Assembly (NCBI GenBank): GCA_001510135.1
Contig: LFER01000006.1
Span: 50,076-114,075 of the forward strand
Origin: Alphaproteobacteria bacterium casp-alpha6
GTDB taxonomy: Bacteria > Pseudomonadota > Alphaproteobacteria > Rhodobacterales > Rhodobacteraceae
DNA length: 64,000 nt
Direction of reading: 5' to 3'
The notes beneath the pieces are model-generated. The model did not search any database. It saw only the letters and a program-made list of their open reading frames with translations, and was not told the DNA's origin. The position numbers were made by a program, and so were the translations under genes. Shown piece after piece: positions 56,650-64,000 of this stretch (the stretch's first letter is position 1; the number at the start of each line of letters is the position of its first letter).

Positions 56650-57627
56650 TTAGACCCCCGACATCGTATCCAGCGCGCGGGTGAAAACATCGTGATCCAC
56701 ATTCCCACCAGAGGCAACAACAATCACTTTATCGCCAGAGATTTCCTGAGGATGAAAGAGGGCAGTCGCAAGGGCCACCGCACCGCCCGGCTCTAAGACG
56801 AGCTTCAGGCGCAAAAAGGCAAGCGCCATAGCTTTTAAGACTTCCTGTTCGCTGACCACAAACCCTTTTGGGCAGTGGGCCTTTAGGATGGGAAAGGTCA
56901 ATTGACCAGGCGTGGGAGTAACAATCGCGTCGCATATGCTGCCCGAGGACAAATCGTTGCTCACATGACGTCCAGCGGCAAGCGAGCGGGCGGTGTCATC
57001 AAAGCCTTCAGGCTCTGCTGGGAATACAGTCATTTTGGGGGCGTGTGCGGCTAGCGCAAGTGCGATCCCGCTTGTCAATCCACCTCCTCCACAGCAGACG
57101 ATCACATCGGCCTGTTCAACACCAAGCTCTTTGGCCTGCTCAGCGATTTCAAGCCCAGTGGTGCCCTGTCCAGCGATCACTTCGGGTTCATCAAATGGTT
57201 TGATCAATGTCATCCCGCGCTCTTTGGCAAGCCTTTGTCCAATCTCGTCTCGGTTTTCACGATCCCTGTCGTATCCGATCACCTCTGCGCCAAGCGCTTT
57301 GGTGTTTGCAATTTTGATTGCAGGCGCGTCATGGGGCATAATGATAACCGCTGGCACGCCGTGCTGTTGCGCTGCCATGGCCACGCCCTGTGCGTGATTT
57401 CCGGATGAAAATGCCAAAACGCCAAACTTACGTTTATCCTCCGAGAGGGCTGAAATGGCTGAATATCCGCCCCGATATTTGAAGCTACCCGTATGCTGGA
57501 GGCATTCGGGTTTCACCAGAATCCGCCGGCCTGCAAGTTCATCCAAAAAAGGGGACGTTAAAAGTGGGGTGCGTCTTGCACAGCCTTGCAGCCGCCTTGC
57601 AGCTGCGTGGATCATATCAATATTCAT
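56650..57627 (-). CDS. PLP-dependent threonine/serine dehydratase-like enzyme
   Basis: A 325-residue fold type II PLP enzyme. The start at 57627 ('MNIDMIHAAARRL') fits homologues; the frame extends upstream into the next gene. PLP Lys50 is in 'HTGSFKYRGGYSA', the phosphate loop is 'CCGGGGLTSG', and 'SSGNHAQGVA' binds the substrate carboxyl. It lacks the C-terminal ACT domain of biosynthetic IlvA, so it is of the catabolic TdcB or serine racemase-like type, deaminating threonine, serine or a hydroxy-aspartate. Confidence 0.88.
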   Translation of the reverse strand: MNIDMIHAAARRLQGCARRTPLLTSPFLDELAGRRILVKPECLQHTGSFKYRGGYSAISALSEDKRKFGVLAFSSGNHAQGVAMAAQQHGVPAVIIMPHDAPAIKIANTKALGAEVIGYDRDRENRDEIGQRLAKERGMTLIKPFDEPEVIAGQGTTGLEIAEQAKELGVEQADVIVCCGGGGLTSGIALALAAHAPKMTVFPAEPEGFDDTARSLAAGRHVSNDLSSGSICDAIVTPTPGQLTFPILKAHCPKGFVVSEQEVLKAMALAFLRLKLVLEPGGAVALATALFHPQEISGDKVIVVASGGNVDHDVFTRALDTMSGV

Positions 57628-57662
57628 GGTGGCTTTCTTTTTTAGACCTTCCGTAATTGCCT

Positions 57663-58346
57663 TTATGTTAACAGTGCAGTGATCGCGCGCAAATCGGAGG
57701 CGACATGCTTTGGAGTCCATGGCAAACGGTCCAGAGGATCCCCGCCACGATTGACCCAAACCGTATCAAACCCATATCCCGCTGCCGCCGCGGCATCCCA
57801 TCCATTGGAGGAAACAAAGAGCACCTCTTTTTTGGAGCAGGAAAATGCGTTGCCGACCAGATCATAGACAGTTGAATCCGGTTTGAAAATGCCGGTGCTT
57901 TCAACCGAAAGCACCGCATCCAAATAGTCTTCTAGACCTGCCGACTGCACGGCCCCGTTTAACATATCTGGGCTTCCGTTGGACAAAATCGCTGTATTGA
58001 TCCCAAGCGATTTTAAATCCTTCAGCATTTGGGGCACCTCCGGGTAGGCCTGAAGTTCCCAGTAAAGCTGCAATAAGCGTTCTCTAAGCGCGTCGTCTTG
58101 ATCAAGCTTCAGCGCTTCTAGCGCAAAATCCAACCCATTTTGTGTCACTTCCCAAAAATCGGTATGCGCGCCGGTGATGGCCCGTAGCCAAGTATACTGC
58201 AACTGTTTTGCACGCCAAATTTCAGCTAGTTTGGGCCAGTGTTGGGCAAAGGGGCTGTCTGGCGCCTCTTTTGCCGCTAACCTTGCAGCTGCCGCCACAT
58301 CGAAAAGAGTTCCATAGGCATCGAAAACACAGGTGGTTATTTTCAC
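57663..58346 (-). CDS. Haloacid dehalogenase type II family
   Basis: A 227-residue HAD hydrolase. Nucleophile Asp9 in 'VFDAYGTLFDV', Ser/Asn motif 'AILSNGSPDML', Lys in 'GIFKPDSTVYDLV' and the acidic end motif 'FVSSNGWDAAAAAGYGF' match L-2-haloacid dehalogenases, including the Ser-Ser-Asn segment. It hydrolyses 2-haloacids to 2-hydroxyacids. First gene of the minus-strand catabolic run, 35 bases before the dehydratase. Confidence 0.9.
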   Translation of the reverse strand: MKITTCVFDAYGTLFDVAAAARLAAKEAPDSPFAQHWPKLAEIWRAKQLQYTWLRAITGAHTDFWEVTQNGLDFALEALKLDQDDALRERLLQLYWELQAYPEVPQMLKDLKSLGINTAILSNGSPDMLNGAVQSAGLEDYLDAVLSVESTGIFKPDSTVYDLVGNAFSCSKKEVLFVSSNGWDAAAAAGYGFDTVWVNRGGDPLDRLPWTPKHVASDLRAITALLT

Positions 58347-58560
58347 GGCGTGCTCCTTAAAGACAACTCCATAAAGACATCTTTAAATGTAAAAGGCCAC
58401 ATAAGAAATTACTTTCAGCCGAATAAGTGATCGGGCGAATGGCGCGCGGTGTGATTTTGTTTTCCCCGAAAGACACTGCATTCATCTGCGTTCATGCTGT
58501 TTATGAAAGGCTATGGTCTTGGCAAACGAAAAATGCGTGACGTAGCGGGAATTCAAAAGA

Positions 58561-58588
58561 AAAACGGGCGCTCTTGGGCGCCCGTTTT
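58561..58588. terminator. Strong bidirectional terminator downstream of glnA
   Basis: Perfect 11-base-pair stem AAAACGGGCGC / GCGCCCGTTTT with a 6-base loop. On the minus strand it lies 24 bases after the glnA stop and is followed by a T-rich tail, as expected for the glnBA transcript end. Confidence 0.9.
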
Positions 58589-58611
58589 CTCTTACTGTTC
58601 TGGCAGAAAAC

Positions 58612-60018
58612 TTAGCAACTGTAATACATCGCAAATTCAACCGGATGCGGTGTATGTTCGTAAGTTTCGATCTCTTCCATTTTCAGATCGATGTAGCCAT
58701 TGATCTGATCAAGCGTGAACACATCACCCGCCAAGAGGTAATCGTGATCCGCCTTGAGTTCTTCCATCGCTTCGCGCAGGCTACCGCAAACTGTTGGAAT
58801 ACCGGCCAGTTCCTCTGCAGGAAGATCGTATAGGTTTTTGTCCATTGCTTCGCCTGGATCGATTTTGTTTTTGATCCCGTCAAGACCTGCCATGAGAAGG
58901 GCTGCAAAGCAAAGATATGGGTTTGCTGATGGGTCAGGAAAGCGCGCCTCAACCCGTTTTGCTTTGGGGCTTTCAGTCCAAGGTATACGGACACAACCAG
59001 ACCGGTTACGTGCAGAATAAGCACGAAGAACAGGTGCTTCGAACCCCGGAATAAGGCGTTTGTAGCTGTTGGTGGATGGGTTCGTAAATGCATTCAGAGA
59101 TTTTGCATGCTTAAGAATACCACCGATAAACCATAGGGCCTCATCGCTCAGGTCAGCATATTTGTCACCGGCAAAAAGTGGCTTGCCATCTTTCCAAATG
59201 GAAATGTTGCAATGCATCCCTGTACCGTTGTCTCCGGCGATCGGTTTTGGCATGAAGGTTGCGGATTTACCGTAGGCTTGAGCCACGTTATGGATGACAT
59301 ATTTGTATTTTTGAAGTTCGTCGGCCTGCTTGGTGAGGCTGCCGAAAATCAGGCCCAATTCGTGCTGACAAGATGCCACTTCGTGATGGTGCTTATCCAC
59401 TTTCATTCCCAACCGCTTCATGGTTGAGAGCATCTCTGAGCGGATATCCTGACCGTCATCAATCGGGTTTACGGGGAAATAACCACCTTTGACACCTGGC
59501 CGATGTCCGGTATTTCCGACCTCATATTCCGTATCAGAATTCCAAGAGGCGTCCAGAGCGTCCACTTCATACGATACTTTATTGATCGAATTTGAAAACC
59601 GCACATCATCAAAGAGGAAAAACTCCGCTTCTGGTCCGAAATAGGCCGTATCACCAATACCGGATGCTTTAAGATAGGCTTCTGCTTTCTCTGCCGTTCC
59701 ACGCGGATCGCGCTCGTAAGATTCGCCAGTGTCTGGCTCTACAACAGAGCAATGTACACAAACGGTTTTTTCCGCATAGAAAGGGTCAATATAGGCGCTG
59801 TCTGTATCAATCATCAATTTCATATCTGATGCTTCGATCGACTTCCATCCAGCGATGGACGACCCGTCAAACATAAATCCTTCGTCGATAAAGTCGGCAT
59901 CCACCTGATCAGCCATGACAGTAACATGCTGAAGCTTGCCACGTGGATCGGTAAAGCGAATGTCTACGTATTCAACGTCTTCATCCGAAATGAGTTTGAG
60001 AATGCTTTCTGTGCTCAT
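58612..60018 (-). CDS. glnA: Glutamine synthetase, type I
   Basis: A 468-residue dodecameric GSI that assimilates ammonium. Signatures: '[10 protein letters not shown]' near residue 50, '[12 protein letters not shown]' (~130), the ATP-binding stretch around '[21 protein letters not shown]' (~260-280), and the adenylylation Tyr in '[10 protein letters not shown]' near residue 397. It is the housekeeping enzyme and is distinct from the ligase at 12741. It follows glnB by 34 bases; glnBA is a nitrogen-regulated operon in this group. Confidence 0.97.
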   Translation of the reverse strand: MSTESILKLISDEDVEYVDIRFTDPRGKLQHVTVMADQVDADFIDEGFMFDGSSIAGWKSIEASDMKLMIDTDSAYIDPFYAEKTVCVHCSVVEPDTGESYERDPRGTAEKAEAYLKASGIGDTAYFGPEAEFFLFDDVRFSNSINKVSYEVDALDASWNSDTEYEVGNTGHRPGVKGGYFPVNPIDDGQDIRSEMLSTMKRLGMKVDKHHHEVASCQHELGLIFGSLTKQADELQKYKYVIHNVAQAYGKSATFMPKPIAGDNGTGMHCNISIWKDGKPLFAGDKYADLSDEALWFIGGILKHAKSLNAFTNPSTNSYKRLIPGFEAPVLRAYSARNRSGCVRIPWTESPKAKRVEARFPDPSANPYLCFAALLMAGLDGIKNKIDPGEAMDKNLYDLPAEELAGIPTVCGSLREAMEELKADHDYLLAGDVFTLDQINGYIDLKMEEIETYEHTPHPVEFAMYYSC

Positions 60019-60052
60019 AGTTCGTAGTTCCTCTTGAGTTAGGCAGTTTTAC

Positions 60053-60724
<672 letters not shown>

Positions 60725-60809
60725 GCGGGTGTGGCGAAATTGGTAGACGCACCAGATTTAGGTTCTGGCGCCGCGAGGCGTGGGGGTTCAAGTCCCTCCA
60801 CCCGCACCA
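60725..60809 (+). tRNA. tRNA-Leu (anticodon TAG)
   Basis: An 85-base cloverleaf including an encoded CCA: acceptor GCGGGTG / CACCCGC, discriminator A, D-arm with 'GGTAGACGC', anticodon stem CCAGA / TCTGG with loop TTTAGGT giving anticodon TAG for CTN codons, a long variable arm (GCCGCGAGGCG) as in class II tRNAs, and T-arm 'GGGGGTTCAAGTCCCTCC'. Confidence 0.97.
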
Positions 60810-61048
60810 CTGACTTGTTCTGACGTTTCAGCTGCTAAGTAGCGCCTCAAAATGCCTACATTTCCTATACTACAATTGGTGCAAAACTTTATTTGTGGCT
60901 CAATACCCTGCAACAAAATGCGCTATTCAAAAGGCCGAATAAACACTACTCAGTAGTGGATAGGACGTTTTTAGATATCTTCAGGTATCACAGGCGAAAA
61001 GGTGATTCCTCCATTGTATTTTGACCTGAATTATGTGACTGTACTTAT

Positions 61049-61411
61049 ATGAAAATCATCTTGTATCACTGCGTGTTTGCTCTGTGTTTGCCAAACTCTT
61101 TGATGGCCACAGGGTTGCTGGAAACTTCAGGCTTAAATGATCCTGAAGTGACCTCTCCTTTTATGGCATCGAAAATCCTCTGTAGTGACATAAACCCCGT
61201 AAATGCCTCTGATTATTCTCGATCGTACTTGCATTATAAGTTAGCGGTAGGTCAAAGCACAAAGCAGGCTGAAAATTCAGCTACAAACGCCGTCATCGCA
61301 CACCAACAAGCGCGACTGCAAACTTGTAATGCGAACGCTCTAGCCGTCACCGATGGCGTTGGGCATGGAGTTCGCGATGGGAACGGCAATATTGTTATAA
61401 ATGCGCCGTAG
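61049..61411 (+). CDS. Small exported protein of unknown function
   Basis: A 120-residue frame with a plausible Sec signal peptide (Lys, then 'IILYHCVFALCLPNSLMATG'). The mature part has a Cys pair ('KILCSDINP', 'LQTCNANA') far enough apart to form a periplasmic disulfide, and an Ala/Gln-rich helix ('QAENSATNAVIAHQQAR'). No family recognised. The ribosome site is weak. It stands alone in AT-rich DNA after tRNA-Leu; such sites often receive foreign genes, but no integrase or att repeat was seen. Confidence 0.5.
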   Translation: MKIILYHCVFALCLPNSLMATGLLETSGLNDPEVTSPFMASKILCSDINPVNASDYSRSYLHYKLAVGQSTKQAENSATNAVIAHQQARLQTCNANALAVTDGVGHGVRDGNGNIVINAP

Positions 61412-61493
61412 TTGCAAAACTACTGATCTCCCTTATCCTGCTAAACCGTTGCAATTTAAGATTTCTGCTTTCAATGTTCTGAAGAAGAATTCA

Positions 61494-62422
61494 TCACACT
61501 TCAATTTTTGAATTATTTACAATTATTGTCCTGTTCGAAAGATACCTTTGAGCCTGTTCAGTAAAACTGTCCCCACCATACATCGAATACCATATTCTGT
61601 AACTCCAGTACTCATTTTTAAATTGGTCGGCGCCAGTTTGTTCAAAATTCTCTTTACATAAATTCATTCTTTCCAAAAGAAGAAAGGGATCGTTGACGCG
61701 GGTCGACAAAAATGTCCACCAGTAGGGAATTTCTTCAGCAGGCCTATTGGTATACGATCCGCATATTGAACGGTGCGCTTGGATATAATCTTCATCCTGA
61801 ATACTGGAAAAATTTTGTGTCGATAATAGCAGAGACGGAAAACGTTCTACGACAAAGGGATGCACGGAATGGTTGGAGCCGTTGTAAACTGTTGTAAATT
61901 CTGCAAGCACCTTACTCTTTTCGCACAACTCCAAATATGCATTGGTCAATTCCATCCATTTTTCCCAAAATGGTCGCTGTGCTATTAAATAATGACTGAA
62001 AACAAACCCATTAACTGGTATTGGAACGTCTGCAAGATTGTTGGAAATTCCGAGTTTTTTTGCAACTATGTTAGAAATTTTACCAACGCCGGGATTAACC
62101 CACTCTCCCTGTTCCCACGGATTCAACCAATAATATGTCTCTGGCAAAAACGAAGAGAACAATATGACGTCTTTACTGTTTTTATATTTTTGATACGATT
62201 TTTCGATATCGTTGAATTCTAATCCAGTTTTTTCAAAAAATCTCAGCGAGAAAAACCAACGAATTCGTTTGGTTGCCAATCACGGGATTGCAACTCCATA
62301 AGTATGGGTATTATTTCTTTAAAATGTGGAAATTCATTATTGTAATCCAACAATGTGAATCCATTAGGACATTCTGAGCGTGTTTTCTCATCATAGCCTA
62401 TATGATATGCTGTTAGCGTCAT
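61494..62422 (-). pseudogene. Unknown glycosyltransferase-associated-type protein, frameshifted in a T-run
   Basis: Two overlapping minus-strand frames are the halves of one gene. The first (from ATG 62422) begins 'TAYHIGYDEKTRSECPNGF' and runs to 'WQPNEFVGFS', then stops; the second, in the next phase, continues '...FFSLRFFEKTGLEFND' to 61494. Restoring one T in the run GGTTTTTCTC (complement of 62252-62261 area) joins them as 'NEFVGFFSLRFFEKTGL', a smooth sequence that fits a family I remember from Rhodobacterales surface-sugar loci but cannot name. The restored protein would be ~309 residues, Trp/Tyr-rich, without signal or membrane helix. Recent loss, phase variation at the T-run, or a sequencing error are all possible. 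Confidence 0.65.
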
Positions 62423-62934
62423 CCAAAACAACCTCTAAATTGTTCAGAAGCATTGCAATTCTCGTGCTAAAAAATTTAACTTTCAAAGTCCAGTTCTAAA
62501 GATTTTAAAGGGAGAAGTTGCCAATAAAAACGACCCAGCTGTTGATGGGGAGTTAAGTGCAGCGGATTTTTTGATAATTTATATTGGGGTCAGGACTAGA
62601 TGGATGTATCTGGATAATTTGAAAAATGGTGAGAAAGAGGTTTGGTGCCTATTTCTAACTTCAAACCACGACACTTCATGATTTGACAATATATCTTTAC
62701 AAATTGCTGCAGAGGCATGCGCCGCTCATCAAAAAATGACTCCTTCTGCATAACAATTCAGTGAATGAACATCGTCTGCCGCCAAAAAATTTATCGTTTA
62801 AAATATATATATTGTCGCCCTAAGTTTATTCAGCCGCAAACGCGGCACAACCTCTCGGCCATTTTATCGAGGGGTTGACAATATGGTGCACAGCATCTGA
62901 ACCTTGGGATATTCATTTTCAAAAAACAGGAAAC
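62423..62934. other. AT-rich stretch with no clear gene
   Basis: About 510 bases. A plus-strand frame without a start codon is open from 62439 to the stop at 62679-62681 and reads like protein in its middle ('GEVANKNDPAVDGELSAADF'), so it may be a gene remnant. No mobile element ends were seen. Confidence 0.35.
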
Positions 62935-63510
62935 ATGGTCCTGATGCGACAGTTCAGAGTTTTTGTTAGATTGGGTCTCGTTTTTATTCTGAGTATCCAG
63001 GCACAGACGGTTGGAGCAGAAGGTAGGCATATCCTTTTGGCAGCCATAACAGAAATAGATGCCGATGTTGTGTTTATGCGACATGCTTTGGCACCCGGAT
63101 TTGGAGATCCGGATAATTTTTCACTTACAGAGTGCAACACGCAACGGAATCTCGACCAAGTTGGACGGTCTCAGGCGATTGAAATCGGTCTGAAGATCAA
63201 GGAAAGCGGCCTCAGCTTCAGTGAAGTTCTGTCCAGTGAATGGTGCCGCTGCAAAGAGACGGCGCAGCTTCTGGACATCGGTCAATGGGAAACTTTCTCG
63301 GGATTAAACTCTTTTTTTCAAGATTATGCGGATCGGGTCGAAACGCTTCAAAAATTGGACGGAAAACTCTCTGACTTGAAAAAAGGTGTCACGTTCATGG
63401 TAACGCATCAAGTTGTCATTCGGGCGGTGACCGGTGTCTCGGTGGGCAGCGGAGAATTGGTTGCGTATAACAGTTCTACGGAATTGAGCAAAACGTTCCG
63501 ATTGGACTAA
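62935..63510 (+). CDS. Exported histidine phosphatase family protein
   Basis: About 191 residues from the ATG at 62935, which has AGGAAA just before it; the frame extends to 62875. Signal peptide 'FRVFVRLGLVFILSIQAQTVGA', then the phosphohistidine motif 'VVFMRHALAPGFG' (Arg-His), 'NLDQVGRSQA', 'LSSEWCRCKETAQLL' with the conserved Arg, and the second catalytic His in 'FMVTHQVVIRAVTG'. It is a periplasmic phosphatase of the SixA/phosphoglycerate mutase-like group. Similar exported forms occur in many marine Alphaproteobacteria; the substrate is unknown. Confidence 0.85.
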   Translation: MVLMRQFRVFVRLGLVFILSIQAQTVGAEGRHILLAAITEIDADVVFMRHALAPGFGDPDNFSLTECNTQRNLDQVGRSQAIEIGLKIKESGLSFSEVLSSEWCRCKETAQLLDIGQWETFSGLNSFFQDYADRVETLQKLDGKLSDLKKGVTFMVTHQVVIRAVTGVSVGSGELVAYNSSTELSKTFRLD

Positions 63511-63763
63511 GCGCACGACTGATATTGAGAATGCGTACGTTAAATCATTGGGATTTAACGAAATTAATTTGGATTTTTGAGACTTGAGAAAGCGCAAACA
63601 ACGTTAAACAGGTGCGCTGCGATCGGATTTGTTGGTCAGTTAAATCAAACTTTCTGGCCTTGTGACGCCTTTGGATGCACCGATTTTTTCAAAAAACACG
63701 ATCTAAGTCTGCCGTTGTTTTCTCAGCTAGGTCAATCAACATATCAAATCTGACTGAGGTCGT

Positions 63764-64000
63764 ATGCACCGTCTGACTTCGGGTAGAGAGCGAAGTTTTG
63801 TCAAAACCTCTGCCGCGCGTGTGCTTGAACCCTTTATCGGGAAGCGGTTTTTCACTCCGTTTCAACAGGTTGACTTTTACGGGGACGCGCCAGTTAACAT
63901 CGAATTTGTCAAAGTTCCCGTTGCGCGAATTGCAAAAGAGGTGTTCTACATTCCCAAGATTGCTCTTTTGCTCGTTGTGGTCATGCTGCGACGTCGAGGA
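63764..64000 (+). CDS. Start of an unknown protein, cut by the window end
   Basis: An open frame of 79 codons from ATG 63764 to the window edge, with GAGG about 5 bases upstream. It begins 'MHRLTSGRERSFVKTSAARV', then 'FFTPFQQVDFYGDAP', and ends in a likely membrane segment ('IPKIALLLVVVMLRRRG'). I do not recognise it. The upstream 63511-63763 holds nothing clear. Confidence 0.35.
   Translation, partial: MHRLTSGRERSFVKTSAARVLEPFIGKRFFTPFQQVDFYGDAPVNIEFVKVPVARIAKEVFYIPKIALLLVVVMLRRRG

Noticed and set aside
62439..62681. Open frame with protein-like middle in AT-rich DNA
   Set aside because: No start codon and no recognised family; kept only as a possible remnant inside the intergenic entry.
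60725..62934. Genomic island integrated at tRNA-Leu
   Set aside because: The region after the tRNA is AT-rich with unknown genes, but I saw no integrase and no direct repeat of the tRNA 3' end in the window.

Overview
The window looks like a chromosomal segment of a marine alphaproteobacterium of the Rhodobacteraceae (roseobacter-like), with a base composition near half GC. The evidence is the gene content: a sarcosine-oxidase-type soxBDAG operon beside a glxBCD operon, cytochrome c maturation genes in two blocks, yajC-secD-secF, glnB-glnA, an indolepyruvate oxidoreductase, RTX proteins, and three genes of the kind that serve the Rhodobacter gene transfer agent (GTA): endolysin, holin and a DUF2793 tail fibre. 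This placement is inference from gene content; no rRNA is present.

Layout. 1-1.7 kb: end of an acyl-CoA ligase, a CaiD-type hydratase and a GST. 2.5-3.5 kb: a lone flagellin gene broken by a stop codon. 3.8-19.4 kb: a C1/amine-nitrogen island, made of two GlxA-type regulators, a four-subunit SoxBDAG-like oxidase, a class I amidotransferase, a GntR regulator, a glutamine-synthetase-family ligase, GlxB/C/D (N-methylglutamate-synthase-like), a nitrilase-family amidase and two unknown proteins. 19.7-24.3 kb: LysR regulator and indolepyruvate oxidoreductase. 24.4-31.3 kb: murI, argC, ccmE, a GTA-type endolysin/holin pair, ccmF, ccmH, and an enoyl-CoA hydratase. 31.4-39.8 kb: serS, yajC-secDF, a TauE-type permease, an Mth938-domain protein and ccmABCDG. 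39.8-47 kb: a tail-fibre gene, UDP-glucose dehydrogenase and two RTX loci. 47.4-51.2 kb: an ABC exporter and an acyl-CoA synthetase. 52-58.3 kb: a minus-strand catabolic run. 58.6-60.8 kb: glnA, glnB and tRNA-Leu. The last 3 kb is AT-rich and poorly recognised.

Two things stand out. First, the 3.8-19.4 kb island has the parts for a gamma-glutamyl/N-methylglutamate style route that would activate an amine on glutamate, convert it to an N-substituted glutamate and oxidise it, with extra amidases and unknown proteins added. Its delta subunit has no cysteine, so it lacks the usual zinc ligands. Second, at least five genes are each broken by one or very few lesions while the rest of the frame stays readable: flagellin (TAA), GTA-type endolysin (TAA), GTA-type tail fibre (frameshift), a glycosidase-RTX protein (TAG), and an unknown gene near 62 kb (T-run frameshift). 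They encode dispensable surface, motility or gene-transfer functions, while core genes are intact. This suggests recent loss of motility and GTA function, unless the sequence has errors.
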